Origin: Saccharomycopsis phalli
Taxonomy: Eukaryota > Ascomycota > Saccharomycetes > Ascoideales > Saccharomycopsidaceae
Length of the DNA stretch: 64,000 bases
Direction: 5' to 3'
NCBI GenBank assembly: GCA_020342235.1
Contig: CP073214.1
Coordinates: forward strand, 1,240,001-1,304,000
The first letter of the stretch is position 1. Each line of letters opens with the position of its first letter. Positions 44,608 to 54,344 of this stretch are shown piece by piece. Under the pieces are notes generated by a model. It had not been told where the DNA came from and did not search any database. It saw only the letters and a program-made list of their open reading frames with translations. Both the position numbers and the translations under genes were made by a program.

Positions 44608-44980
44608 TTCACAATTAACGTGGGTGTCTAAATAGCTTCAGATGCCTGGTAATTGTGCCTATGAATTTGACAATTGTAAAAAACTTGTCTGCCATTGGCC
44701 AAAAAAAGCTGTGCTGACTAAGCGCAGCCAGGAACCCTCCCCAGTAAGCGCACCATGGAACATCGGTACATGGCAACTTTGGCAAACTAGTCACAGCCGG
44801 AATTGGCCCATTGACCAACGTGAATCGTTTCAATTCCATCCACAATTCCCCGCCTCAACTCCCGTCAGCTTCGCCGTAGAACCTTTGGAACCTTCCGTCA
44901 GCGGTAGGGTAACGCCCACATGGGGCATATAAATATTGCAAGCGGTGCCAGTTTCTAACAGAAATACGAAAAACAAAAAA
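44608..44980. other. Divergent promoter region NDUFS2-MIX17
   Basis: 373 bp. A TATAAATA box at 44928-44935 lies 45 bp upstream of the MIX17 start on the plus strand. The rest has several GGAA/TTCC and CCAAT-like (ATTGG) words, for example near 44695 and 44810. No gene was recognised. Confidence 0.5.
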
Positions 44981-45433
44981 ATGCCTAGATCTAGAGGAGG
45001 ACGTTCTACCGCACCAAGAGCCGCACCAAGAGCCGCACCTAGCTCTACCCAGAGCAGAGGTTATTCGACTGCTGCCGCCCATCCGGCACAAGCCCAAACG
45101 CCACCAGCCCAAGTAGCTTCTCAACCACAGACCCAGTCACAACAGCCTGGTTTGTTTGCCAACATGGCTTCGACTGCTGCTGGTGTTGCTGTCGGATCCA
45201 CCATTGGCCACACTCTTGGAGCCGGAATCACTTCGATGTTTGGCGGATCATCCTCGGCCCCAGTGGAACAAGCTCAACAGCAAACGACATTGAGTCAGAA
45301 TACTGCCAGAACATGCGAAACCGATGCCCGGGCGTTTACCAGATGCTTGGATGAGAACAACGGAAACATGCAAATCTGTGACTGGTACTTGCAGCAGTTG
45401 AAGGCCTGCCAAGAGGCTTCCCGTGAGTATTAG
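44981..45433 (+). CDS. MIX17: Twin CX9C intermembrane-space protein (CHCHD2/CHCHD10 family)
   Basis: A mitochondrial intermembrane-space protein linked to respiratory function. 150 residues from the ATG at 44981 (S. cerevisiae Mix17 156). The N-terminus is Arg/Ala/Pro/Gln-rich and low in complexity (PRSRGGRSTAPRAAPRAAPS), with a small tandem repeat of RAAP units. The hydrophobic glycine-rich segment (ASTAAGVAVGSTIGHTLGAG) is conserved with CHCHD2/10. The C-terminal CHCH domain has two CX9C pairs (CETDARAFTRC and CDWYLQQLKAC). An upstream in-frame ATG (44936) lies at the TATA box and is unlikely to be used. Confidence 0.93.
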   Translation: MPRSRGGRSTAPRAAPRAAPSSTQSRGYSTAAAHPAQAQTPPAQVASQPQTQSQQPGLFANMASTAAGVAVGSTIGHTLGAGITSMFGGSSSAPVEQAQQQTTLSQNTARTCETDARAFTRCLDENNGNMQICDWYLQQLKACQEASREY

Positions 45434-45580
45434 TAATAAATATCTGTACTTGGTATAGTAGTCCTGTGTATAATTAAAAAGATGTAAATATGATAAAGAT
45501 GTAATGTTAATAAAGATGTAATGTTAATAAAGACATAGTATAATTAAAGATGAAATGTGAACCATTGCATAGTCCAATCT

Positions 45581-46447
45581 TCAGATCCGTGCCTCCATGT
45601 TGAGACAGACGCTTTGATCAGTGTCAATATTAATGTACTGCTTGTCCAAGAAATAGTTACTGCTCGAGACATTGCCAGTCATTTTTGTATCCCAACCATG
45701 GACGTCCCACCGCAATCCCTTGGTGGAGATTTTGGCGTCTCCATACAATGGCAAAATCCCACAGTTGCAGCCCTCAGAAGAGTACTTGACGTAGTTATTT
45801 CCCTTTGGAACAAGGACAACCAAATCGGCTGAATTGATGGCCACGAAAAAAAGATCAGGGTCGGTCTGTTGGTACTTGTACAATGTGGAGATCATTTGGA
45901 TCGAGTGGTCGAATCTACCACCAATACCCCCAAGAACGACAATAGTAATTGGCATACGGCCTGCCAATGAGTCCGCCAAGAGCCCCAAACCCTCGTGGGG
46001 ATTCTCAAACGCGGCTAGTTCCTTCTGGTGGCCCGAACAAAGAAGCTTGATCGCCCACACGGACTTGGTGAAATCCGTGGCATACTGGCTGTCCTGCTGC
46101 TTGATAATCACGTTCCTGCCACTATAAAAGTGTCTGACAGACTCGGTGAGCGAGTCCAAGTCGCCAATGATGACCGTAGGCACAAATTCATCAAGAGACT
46201 TGTGCTCAACTGCATAATCGTGTAATCGATTGGCACCTCCATCGGCACAGACAATGTACTGCGACTGTCTCCAAACCCTGGTAAAAGACCCTATTGTGCA
46301 AGTAATGGGTCTGTTTAGGATAAGAAGAACCTTTGACGCCTGGTGTGAGTTGGTTCGGCCAAGGGCATCGTCTATATCGATCAAGTTGAACCCACCATCT
46401 GGAAGCTCAAGTGGTTCACAATTGTCTGGATTCTCAGTGACTGACAT
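45581..46447 (-). CDS. THI80: Thiamine pyrophosphokinase
   Basis: Converts thiamine and ATP to thiamine pyrophosphate in the cytosol. It has 288 residues (S. cerevisiae 319). Active-site blocks are in order: VCADGGANRLHD, TVIIGDLDSL, QDSQYATDFTKSV and VLGGIGGRFDHSIQM. The C-terminal thiamine-binding beta-sandwich has STKGLRWDV and a GNVSSSNYF motif. The first ATG is used; SWT1 starts 159 bp away in the other direction. A 17-bp repeat (AAAGATGTAATGTTAAT, about three copies, 45478-45540) lies just beyond its 3' end. Confidence 0.95.
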   Translation of the reverse strand: MSVTENPDNCEPLELPDGGFNLIDIDDALGRTNSHQASKVLLILNRPITCTIGSFTRVWRQSQYIVCADGGANRLHDYAVEHKSLDEFVPTVIIGDLDSLTESVRHFYSGRNVIIKQQDSQYATDFTKSVWAIKLLCSGHQKELAAFENPHEGLGLLADSLAGRMPITIVVLGGIGGRFDHSIQMISTLYKYQQTDPDLFFVAINSADLVVLVPKGNNYVKYSSEGCNCGILPLYGDAKISTKGLRWDVHGWDTKMTGNVSSSNYFLDKQYINIDTDQSVCLNMEARI

Positions 46448-46606
46448 TTATCAAGGATATATATGCATAGACTATATATGCATAGGATTTTATCGTCGGG
46501 CTCAATGCTTTTCTTTTCTAGCGGGACCTGCCTTTGGTGGTTGGTTTTGGAGTGCAGATGTACTTGTGTTTTTCGTGGGTTTTGATTTCTGTAAAAGGAC
46601 GGTAGG

Positions 46607-48076
46607 ATGAGTAAGAAGACGTTGAGGCAGATATACCAGGAGCAGCGGCTTCTACATTCAAAAGAGGATGATGACTCTCACAAATCAAATGATACCATAG
46701 CGGTGTCCTCGAAGGATTACGAGGTGCCAATGGACGACGTGATGCATATGGATGACGATGGAGATTTTGAAATGAGTCCTGATAAAAGTACTCATCAGAG
46801 TGCTGATTTTACCACCAATGGCAGAGGCGAGTCCGATTTAACCAAAGGCAATAGATCACGCCAAAGTTCAAAGCTAACAAACAGAGGCGATCAGAAAGCT
46901 GCGACACGGTCCATTCTGGAGTCAAAGCATGCGACCCAGATCATTCTGGACTCCAAGTATACATCACAAGTCCTGAGTATATTGGACTTGACCCCAGTAG
47001 CAAAAGTGAATATAGACATTTACTTGGTGGTGGATACGAATTTTTTCCTCAGCAACTTGCAAACGTTGGATACTCTTGAGAAATTGGCAGCAAAATACCA
47101 CTACATGATCATTGTGCCTACCGCAGTGGTACGCGAGCTAGATGCGCTCAAGACCTCAAACAGGTACTCGGACGGTGAAAATCTAGCCAGACTGGCACGG
47201 TCAGCCAATAACTGGATATACAACCACTTTTCGCAGTCCAATCCGTACGTCAAAGGCCAGACATACCGGCAGGTGATCAACGGGGACTTGATCAAGGATG
47301 ACAGCATCTACGACTGTTGCTTATACTTTAAGGTCAAGGAGCACGGGCTAGTTGTGCTTGTGACAAACGATACAAACTTGAGCATAAAGGCCTTGAGTGA
47401 CGGCATTTTGACAGTCACATACTCCAGCAAGGTTTCTCCACAAATGATTGCCGAATGCATCTACGTCAAGGCACAACAAGTGACTGGTGTTTCACAAGAC
47501 AGTGGTGTTTTACAAGCCACTGGTGTTTTACAAGCCATTGACACTCCACAAAACTCAGCTAATCAGCACAATACCTTCCATGAGGAGGTGGCAATGGAGA
47601 TTTTCGATGATAAAGACATTGACCCGGCTGTGCGCCAGTATACGCAAATGGATTTCCCGCACCTTTCATATGCCCTACACTCTGATATTTGCGATAAAGT
47701 AATCCCGTTGTTTGTCAACTATGTGACTGTGAAATGCGGCCAGGCGCCGCCACAGCTCAGTAGCCTCCAGGATATTTTAGAGTTTCTATTCATTTACTGG
47801 GATATTCTTGCGCCGCACTTCCCCTCAATCACCTTATCTCAGAGCAAGAGTAAGACTCCGCTTCTTGAGTTTCGGCACGAGTCGCGCGCGGTGAAAATCA
47901 GCAAGGTGCTGAACCTCTTTGTAGTGGCCGACACCTTGTTTCATTTGAAGCGTTTCTGCGACTTTTGGATCGATCTCTTGAACGAGGTGAAGCAAAACGA
48001 GCCGGTGGAAGAGTCGATTGCAGTGTGGCGGGGGGTAATTCGCAGTGAGACCACTAAAGATCTTCAGCAATACTAG
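46607..48076 (+). CDS. SWT1: RNA-surveillance endoribonuclease Swt1 (PIN domain)
   Basis: Swt1 is a nuclear endoribonuclease that removes faulty mRNPs near the nuclear pore. It has 489 residues (S. cerevisiae 458). A charged, disordered N-terminus (1-125) starts SKKTLRQIYQEQRLLHS. The PIN domain spans about 140-290, with acidic residues in LVVDTNFFLSNL, AVVRELDALK, KDDSIYDCCLYF and VTNDTNLSIKA. A linker with short repeats (TGVSQDSGVLQATGVLQAID) leads to a helical C-terminal domain. The PIN order and C-terminal domain favour Swt1 over other PIN proteins. Confidence 0.88.
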   Translation: MSKKTLRQIYQEQRLLHSKEDDDSHKSNDTIAVSSKDYEVPMDDVMHMDDDGDFEMSPDKSTHQSADFTTNGRGESDLTKGNRSRQSSKLTNRGDQKAATRSILESKHATQIILDSKYTSQVLSILDLTPVAKVNIDIYLVVDTNFFLSNLQTLDTLEKLAAKYHYMIIVPTAVVRELDALKTSNRYSDGENLARLARSANNWIYNHFSQSNPYVKGQTYRQVINGDLIKDDSIYDCCLYFKVKEHGLVVLVTNDTNLSIKALSDGILTVTYSSKVSPQMIAECIYVKAQQVTGVSQDSGVLQATGVLQAIDTPQNSANQHNTFHEEVAMEIFDDKDIDPAVRQYTQMDFPHLSYALHSDICDKVIPLFVNYVTVKCGQAPPQLSSLQDILEFLFIYWDILAPHFPSITLSQSKSKTPLLEFRHESRAVKISKVLNLFVVADTLFHLKRFCDFWIDLLNEVKQNEPVEESIAVWRGVIRSETTKDLQQY

Positions 48077-48142
48077 GGCTACTGGTCTGATATGCTAGAT
48101 GCTATTAATGTACATGTTATACAGGTATATGTGTAGATGAGC

Positions 48143-49498
48143 TCAGTTCAAGCGTGGGGTCTTTGCTGGGCCTCGCGGGCCCTTTTTTGTTCGCTTTTTC
48201 GAAATGTTTCTTGCGCTGAGGATTGTTCGCTTGGTCTTTGGTTCGGGTAGTTCTGCTGAGGGTATGGAGGAAGGAGCCTTTGCGTCGATTTTCAATTTTC
48301 TGGCTATTGGGGAGGAGGGAAGTTTGATTATCTTGGGTTTGGGCTCGTGTGGAGTTGATGGGTTGGAAGTTGGATTGAAGGCTGATTCATAGGTGGTTGG
48401 ATTGGAAGTTGGATTGATGGCTGGATTGGAAGTTGGATTGATGGCTGGATTGGTGGTTGAATTGATGTCTGGATTGGTTGAATCAATGGCTGGATTGGTT
48501 GAATCAATGGCTGAATCGACTTCATTGCACTGTGTAGCCTTGGCCAGTTTCGGCACAATGTCCACCTCGTTAAACGACTGCGACAAGTGAAAAATATCAT
48601 GGGAATTAGTCACTGGGGTCTTGCATCCGTCGTCCAGAAAGTCAGTGTACAGGTGATCTGGCTGCCGAACTTGTGCTTGAGATTGTGCCTGAGATTGCGC
48701 TTGAGATTGCACTTGAGGCCGGACCCTCTGGCTGTCATGATAATGCGTACTAAACTCCCACAAGTCTGGGTTTTTACTGACACGGTCCACCACTGCCCAG
48801 ATATCGTTGTGCGATGCATTCAACTCCTCCTCGCTCTTGTGCAACTTCCATTTCCGCACCCAGGTGTTGTAATTGAACGTCTTGAGGATCTTGGAGTTGT
48901 GTGAATCCTTGGGACCCTTGAACTTGTCAATGGCCCCCGAGCCGTGGAACAGGTCGACTGCTTCAAGCAAGTACGCAATGGCCTTGTCCTTTTCGGCAAT
49001 GATGTCGACCAAGGTGCTGCTTTGCATCTCCATGCGATACACCATGTTGAACAAATTGAAGTTGAGCTTCTTGAGAAACTCGCTGGCCAGAGCCTGTGGC
49101 ATTATCTTCAAGTTGAAGTCCCAGCGGAAGCTGTTTTTCGCCTTGATGGACACATAGACCTCGGTGTCGACTGCCTGGTGCGGGTTTACCTTGTGCAAGC
49201 TGAAGTCGCACTTGTACTCGCGCTGGCACACTGGGTTGTTGTAGTACTGCTGGAACAAGCACCCGTTCAAGACGCCGACAACCTCCTTGATGTGCGAGTC
49301 CTCTGTGAGGATCATGCTTCTGCTTCGCGCGATTCTAGCAATGTCTTGTCTGTATGCACCTTCGGTCCAGACATGTTGGAAGTCGGTCAAGTAGAACTGG
49401 TAGCCGAGGTGGTCGTCGGTGTATGCCATTGCATAGTAGTAGGGCTTTTCAATCACGCCGTCGATTTTCAACAACGACCAGTTGCTGGGAAACTCCAT
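48143..49498 (-). CDS. NEJ1: Non-homologous end-joining factor Nej1 (XLF-like)
   Basis: Nej1/XLF supports Lif1-Dnl4 ligase during end joining. It has 451 residues, longer than S. cerevisiae (342). The N-terminal head domain (about 1-140) has the XLF-like pattern (YYYAMAYTDDHLGYQFYLTD followed by FQHVWTE). A coiled-coil stalk (about 150-185: MVYRMEMQSSTLVDIIAEKD) follows. The C-terminal half is low in complexity: QSQAQ repeats at about 270, then repeats of NPAIDSTNP/NPAINPTSN at about 325-375. It ends in a basic patch (KRTILSARNISKKRTKKGPR), as expected for a Ku- or DNA-binding tail. The assignment rests on the head pattern and architecture. Confidence 0.78.
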   Translation of the reverse strand: MEFPSNWSLLKIDGVIEKPYYYAMAYTDDHLGYQFYLTDFQHVWTEGAYRQDIARIARSRSMILTEDSHIKEVVGVLNGCLFQQYYNNPVCQREYKCDFSLHKVNPHQAVDTEVYVSIKAKNSFRWDFNLKIMPQALASEFLKKLNFNLFNMVYRMEMQSSTLVDIIAEKDKAIAYLLEAVDLFHGSGAIDKFKGPKDSHNSKILKTFNYNTWVRKWKLHKSEEELNASHNDIWAVVDRVSKNPDLWEFSTHYHDSQRVRPQVQSQAQSQAQSQAQVRQPDHLYTDFLDDGCKTPVTNSHDIFHLSQSFNEVDIVPKLAKATQCNEVDSAIDSTNPAIDSTNPDINSTTNPAINPTSNPAINPTSNPTTYESAFNPTSNPSTPHEPKPKIIKLPSSPIARKLKIDAKAPSSIPSAELPEPKTKRTILSARNISKKRTKKGPRGPAKTPRLN

Positions 49499-49554
49499 GT
49501 GGGTTACTCAAGTGCGACGGTCTGACCTACACGGGCCCAGGGCGCCGATCGGGC

Positions 49555-49665
49555 GGGGCTCGTGTCAGGCAGTGTCAGGGCTCATACTGGGATCATACCG
49601 GGCTCACAGCAGGCTCGTGTCGGGTCAGGGCTCGTGTCGGGCCCGTGCCCGGCTCGTGCACACCA
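49555..49665. repeat. GC-rich degenerate repeat in the NEJ1-SEY1 divergent promoter
   Basis: Copies and variants of GGCTCGTGTCGGGTCAG recur about six times within 110 bp (for example GGCTCGTGTCAGG, GGCTCATACTGGG, GGCTCACAGCAGG, GGCTCGTGTCGGG twice). Unlike every other intergenic repeat here it is GC-rich. It fills half of the 205-bp space between the two start codons. Confidence 0.75.
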
Positions 49666-49703
49666 GTCAGGTGTGGGCATTTGATGACGAAACCACATCA
49701 CAG

Positions 49704-52061
49704 ATGAGCGAGCACCAGGCAATTCAGTTCGCTGACGAGCACCAGGCGATTCAGATCATTGACGAGGCCCAGGAGTTCAATCCGGGGATCCTACAGTACA
49801 TCCGCAATGTCACCAAGCGGGACATTGGCCTCGACTACCACATCATCTCGGTGTTTGGGTCCCAGTCCACAGGCAAGTCCACGCTACTCAACTGCTTGTT
49901 TGGCACCCAGTTTGGCGTGATGACCGAGTCGCGCCGGCAGCAGACCACAAAGGGTATTTGGCTAGCCCTGGCCGGGAACGTGGCCTCTTCGCACCACCCA
50001 GATCATGGAAACATTCTTGTGATGGACGTCGAAGGAACCGACGGACGGGAACGTGGCGAGGACCAGGACTTTGAGCGGAAGGCCGCATTGTTTGCGTTGT
50101 CAACCTCAGAGATCTTGATCATCAACATCTGGGAGCACCAGGTCGGATTGTACCAGGGTGCAAACTTGGGGCTCTTGAAGACCGTGTTCGAGGTCAACTT
50201 GTCGCTCTTTGCCAACTCAAACCCAAAGCGATGCATGTTGTTGTTTGTGATCCGTGACCACGTCGGAAACACCTCCTTGGACAGCTTGGCGTCCGTGGTC
50301 AAGGAGGACATCTCCAAGATCTGGCGCGACATTAGCAAGCCCCAGGGCCTCCAGGCGGCGCAGTTGGCAGACTACTTCGATCTACAGTTTGTCGCATTGC
50401 CCCATAAGATCCTCAAGCCAGCCGAGTTTCTCACCGACGTCGCCAAGTTGGGCGACCATTTGGTTGGCCCAGACTCGTACTTCCGACCACTGTACCACAA
50501 GCAAGTGCCCTTTGACGGCTGGACAGTCTACGCTGAAAACGTGTGGCAGCAGATTGTCGCAAATAAGGAGCTCGACTTGCCTACCCAGCAGATCCTCGTC
50601 TCCCGGTTCCGTTGCGACGAGATCATCCAGTCGTCAATGGACTTGTTCGAGGCCGACTTTGCCGCCTCCATCCCGGACTTTGACGGCAAGAGCTTACCCA
50701 AGACCCCAGGGTTCGACCTTGCCCGGGTCGTTGCTTCCTTAAGAGCCGGTCCTTTGGATAACTACGACTCGTTGGCGTCGCGCTACACCAAGAGCGTGTA
50801 CATGGACAAGCGCAAGCAGTTGATTGAGAAAATCAACTTGAAGTTGGTCAACGTGTTCAAGATCCATTTGCAAGAGACTAAGGCCGCAGCCATTGAGATC
50901 TTCCACTCAACCGTGTCGGCTAGAAAGTCTGCTAAGGCATCATTTAGCGATACCGCAGACGCAGCAGTTCAAGCCAGCTTGGAATACTACAGAGAGCATA
51001 CCCGTGCGTTCGATGACGACGAGAGTGGGATTTTCAGCTCAGAGTTTGAGTACAATAACTTGGTCAAGACCTTGGACGAGTTGGTAGAGGCACAACGCCA
51101 GAAGGAGGTCAACACCCTCGTCACAAAGTACCAGAAGAAGTTGGTGCCCCAGTTAAAGGAGAAAGTCGCGCATTTGTTGGAGAACCCCAGCGAAAATACC
51201 TGGGACGAGATCTTGGCTGCATTCCGCTCCCTGACTAGCCAAGTGCTTGCTTCTTACAAGAAGAATAACGCGTTTCAGTTTGGCCTAGGCTTGTCCGACG
51301 AGGGAAACAAAAACCTTGCTGCAAAGCTCGACAAAATCGCATGGAAGCTATTCCACTCGGTCGTCCACGACTATTTGACCGAGGAGCGCGCGGTCAAGAT
51401 CTTACGAGACCGCTTCGAGGACAAATTCAGGTACGACGACGAGGGTATCCCAGTCGTGTGGAAAAACACCACCGAGATCGACTTGCGCTTCAAAGCAGCA
51501 AAAACCGCCGCTCTCAAACTCTTGCCGATCTTGTCCTTGGCTAAGACCTCGGATGATGCCGAAATCGTGCCAGACTTTCCTGTTTTAGAGGCCGATGACG
51601 ACGATGATGAAGATGATGATGAGCTCCAGCATTCTTTCGCCCACATTTTGAGCGATATCCAGCAGAGTCATGCCGTAGCGCAGTTCAAGAAACAGGTCGA
51701 CATTATATATGTCGACGCAAAACGATCCACCATTCAGACACTCACGTCCATCCCATACTGGATCTACATCATCATTGCAGTTCTTGGGTGGAACGAGTTC
51801 ATGGCCATCATCCGTAACCCAATGTACTTTACGTTATTGGCCATGCTTTTGGTCGCCGCCTACTTTATAAATCTGCTTAACTTGTGGGGCCCTGTGAGAT
51901 TAGTCGTCAGTAATACCGTCAATGAGACCGTAAAGGTCGCCAAAGATAAACTCAAAGATTTGCTAATCACCGAAGAGGACATGATCAAGCGCTCCTCCAA
52001 TGAGGGTATCGTCGAGTCAATCCCTTTAAAAGACCTCGAGCCTAAAAAAAAAAGTTTATAA
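49704..52061 (+). CDS. SEY1: ER-fusion dynamin-like GTPase Sey1 (atlastin type)
   Basis: Mediates homotypic fusion of ER tubules. It has 785 residues from the ATG at 49704 (S. cerevisiae 776). GTPase motifs: P-loop GSQSTGKST at 52-60, the switch region RRQQTTKGIW, and VMDVEGTDGRERGEDQ. A long helical-bundle middle domain follows. Two closely spaced C-terminal membrane segments (around IPYWIYIIIAVLGWNEFMAI, then TLLAMLLVAAYFINLL) form the ER hairpin, followed by a cytosolic amphipathic tail ending in lysines. A longer upstream open frame crosses the GC-rich repeat and lacks similarity, so it is rejected. Confidence 0.97.
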   Translation: MSEHQAIQFADEHQAIQIIDEAQEFNPGILQYIRNVTKRDIGLDYHIISVFGSQSTGKSTLLNCLFGTQFGVMTESRRQQTTKGIWLALAGNVASSHHPDHGNILVMDVEGTDGRERGEDQDFERKAALFALSTSEILIINIWEHQVGLYQGANLGLLKTVFEVNLSLFANSNPKRCMLLFVIRDHVGNTSLDSLASVVKEDISKIWRDISKPQGLQAAQLADYFDLQFVALPHKILKPAEFLTDVAKLGDHLVGPDSYFRPLYHKQVPFDGWTVYAENVWQQIVANKELDLPTQQILVSRFRCDEIIQSSMDLFEADFAASIPDFDGKSLPKTPGFDLARVVASLRAGPLDNYDSLASRYTKSVYMDKRKQLIEKINLKLVNVFKIHLQETKAAAIEIFHSTVSARKSAKASFSDTADAAVQASLEYYREHTRAFDDDESGIFSSEFEYNNLVKTLDELVEAQRQKEVNTLVTKYQKKLVPQLKEKVAHLLENPSENTWDEILAAFRSLTSQVLASYKKNNAFQFGLGLSDEGNKNLAAKLDKIAWKLFHSVVHDYLTEERAVKILRDRFEDKFRYDDEGIPVVWKNTTEIDLRFKAAKTAALKLLPILSLAKTSDDAEIVPDFPVLEADDDDDEDDDELQHSFAHILSDIQQSHAVAQFKKQVDIIYVDAKRSTIQTLTSIPYWIYIIIAVLGWNEFMAIIRNPMYFTLLAMLLVAAYFINLLNLWGPVRLVVSNTVNETVKVAKDKLKDLLITEEDMIKRSSNEGIVESIPLKDLEPKKKSL

Positions 52062-53114
52062 CGTGCCAATCGTGGTAATATAGGTAGTTTAACTATGTCA
52101 TGCAGTGCGTAATTTCTGGTGTCTTGTGTTTGGCTTATACACCCGTATATCCCTCCAAGAAATCTAGTGGCCTCCAGAGAATCTAGTGACCTTCAACTCG
52201 TCACCAGGAAATAATCAATGGCTTTGGATACTTACAAGAAAACCTGAGCGCGTGGCTTTGCGGTGGGTTTTACAGCATTCAAGTTGTTTTTATTGCATTA
52301 TTTGCTCAGCCGCGCCGCGTAATTTTGTTAGCAAAATGCCGTTCTTAATCTATATTTCAATAATCCTAGAATTTTCTTGGTTCTTTAGTAACTACAGGGA
52401 GTTTTCGGCTCTAATTCTCAGTCATGATTTTAAAAATTCCCTTGATAAATCAATGAATGCAAGATCGCATTCAATTTAACGGTCAACCGACATAATATAA
52501 TAAATTTTCCGACACTAATATTAGCGTCGTCAATCTTTATCCATGACAGGCCTCGAATTTACGGGGCCACTTTAAGTTGATGGTGGTAGTTATTGGCAAA
52601 AGTATCAGCATGCAACAGCGTTGGATTGGTTACAGCTTACTAGTTACAACAGTAATAAATGTATAATAATATATAAACAATTTCTCTTCCATTTAGTGGA
52701 TATCCTGTCCTTTAAATACTAACTGCATACCTTGTATCTGGGGCATCACTTTATCCCGGATCTCGTAACATGGATTTATCCTTGCTCTTTGCTCAGCCCA
52801 TATTTCCTTGTACATATATAGTATTTACGTCAGTCTACACTTGTTCCATTGTTTTGCAAGTACATCACTTCTGTTATTTTCAATCCTTCTCTTTCCACTT
52901 TATCCAAAATTTTGCTATATCATATAAAAAGTAGCTCTTTGAAGCAATATAAGATCGTTGAGGCTTTCCAAATAAAAAAAAACATAATAGTCACGAAACT
53001 ATATTTATAAAATGACAGACCGAGTAACCAACAGGCACATTATAGGCACTACTGGTCATCAGAATTTTTAACTTCAGAACATCACACAAATTTCATTTTC
53101 AACGTGTATCAAAT
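52062..53114. other. AT-rich intergenic region
   Basis: 1053 bp between SEY1 and the tRNA gene. A short duplication (GAAATCTAGTGGCC / GAATCTAGTGACC, about 52158-52192) is visible. A 97-codon open frame without an ATG start (52186-52479) looks non-coding. I saw no other gene, repeat array or mobile element. Confidence 0.5.
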
Positions 53115-53196
53115 GGTAACGTGGCCGAGTGGTCTAAGGCGCCAGGTTAAGGTCCTGGTATCTTCGGATGCGCGAGTTCGAATCTCGCCGTTATCA
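53115..53196 (+). tRNA. tL(AAG): tRNA-Leu, anticodon AAG
   Basis: An 82-nt class II tRNA. The acceptor stem is GGTAACG paired with CGTTATC (one G-U), discriminator A at 53196. The anticodon stem CCAGG/CCTGG encloses loop TTAAGGT, so the anticodon is AAG (53149-53151) and reads CUU and, through inosine, CUC. A variable arm (ATCTTCGGATGC) and the T-arm with GTTCGAATC (B box, 53176-53184) are present. There is no intron. A T6 terminator follows. A separate tRNA for CTU/CTC codons fits a genome in which CTG is handled apart from the leucine box. Confidence 0.96.
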
Positions 53197-53200
53197 AAAA

Positions 53201-53206
53201 TTTTTT
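53201..53206 (+). terminator. RNA polymerase III T6 terminator of tRNA-Leu
   Basis: Six T residues start 5 nt after the discriminator base, the usual position for a Pol III stop. Confidence 0.85.
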
Positions 53207-53498
53207 GCGCGTGCCATGAAAATGGTACGCTAGCACAATGTTTATACGATGCTGTCCCTACAAAACTTGATGATGAATATTGTACTGACAACTATAAGAT
53301 AAAGGTCATACTTGAGTAAATTTAAAATCCTAGCTACTTTGAGTCGCTATTTGTGCTCTTCACAGAGCATCACTGTGTCAATTGCTCTTTATTTCTGTGG
53401 CTTGCTTGGTCTTGATATATTCTTCTTCACGTGCAAGGTTTCGAGCGACCTTGAATCGTTATGCGGGCTGCTTTTTTTTGGATTGCATACCTCAGCTA

Positions 53499-54284
53499 AT
53501 GGCAGATAATTCGATTAATTTCCCTCGATTTAGGGGCGACATTCTGGGCGAGATCCTTACTCGAGATAGCGGAACTGGGTCTTTTGGCCAAAACTCAGAC
53601 CGTGATTTCGAAGTGGAGGAGCTTGTGGATGAGGACAATGGAGTAGAACAGGACGAGGAACTGGAGGAAGATGAAGAGGAAGACGAGGCCATGGCAAATG
53701 CGAATTTACATGAGACGTATAATGACAAGTTCAGCAAAGCAGATACTGAAGGGTTGACGGATATTGGGAGTCTAGCACTTTGGAAGTTATCATCTAGTAA
53801 GCCAGGATGTGGTCTTGGGCAACTACGAGACGACAACCCGGAGACTTTCTGGCAATCTGATGGGGCCCAGCCACATCACATTACAATTCATTTTAACAAG
53901 AGAGTGCAGATCCAGCAATTGTCTATTTTCACGTACTATCCGTTTGATGAGAGCTACACGCCATCTAAGATAAAAGTGTTGGCCGGCAATGAGCTACACG
54001 ACGTTAAAGAAGTTACAGAGATAGAGGTGAACCAGCCTAGCGGGTGGTACAATATTTCCTTTGAAGAAGCGCGGCATGACGGAACTTTGAAGACGATTTT
54101 CCTCAAGATCAGCATAGAAGCCAACCACCACAATGGCAAGGATACGCATGTGAGGGCATTGAAGGTGTTTGCACTGACCGATTCGAAGCCTACAATAGAA
54201 GGGGAAGCGTTGGATATAGAGAAATTGAGCGGTGGCATTGAGTTTTCGAGTGTCAAGTTTATCAGCGAGTCGACGATCCGCTGA
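53499..54284 (+). CDS. DOC1: Anaphase-promoting complex subunit Doc1/Apc10
   Basis: A substrate- and processivity-promoting subunit of the anaphase-promoting complex. It has 261 residues from the ATG at 53499. An acidic low-complexity N-terminus (VEQDEELEEDEEEDEA) precedes the DOC beta-sandwich (about 85-240): DIGSLALWKLSSSKPGCGLG, LRDDNPETFWQSDGAQPHHI, FDESYTPSKIKVLAGN and NHHNGKDTHVRALKVFA. The protein ends in Ile-Arg (STIR), the IR tail that docks on Cdc27. A CACGTG lies 66 bp upstream and the tRNA-Leu gene about 300 bp upstream. Earlier in-frame codons lack similarity. Confidence 0.95.
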   Translation: MADNSINFPRFRGDILGEILTRDSGTGSFGQNSDRDFEVEELVDEDNGVEQDEELEEDEEEDEAMANANLHETYNDKFSKADTEGLTDIGSLALWKLSSSKPGCGLGQLRDDNPETFWQSDGAQPHHITIHFNKRVQIQQLSIFTYYPFDESYTPSKIKVLAGNELHDVKEVTEIEVNQPSGWYNISFEEARHDGTLKTIFLKISIEANHHNGKDTHVRALKVFALTDSKPTIEGEALDIEKLSGGIEFSSVKFISESTIR

Positions 54285-54344
54285 TTAGGAGCCCCTGCAC
54301 GCGATGGGTGAATTTTTTTTCTAGCCGCATTTGGTGAGGTAGTA

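Noticed and set aside
52186-52479. 97-codon plus-strand frame after SEY1
   Set aside because: Opens without an ATG, has no recognisable domain and lies in AT-rich spacer.
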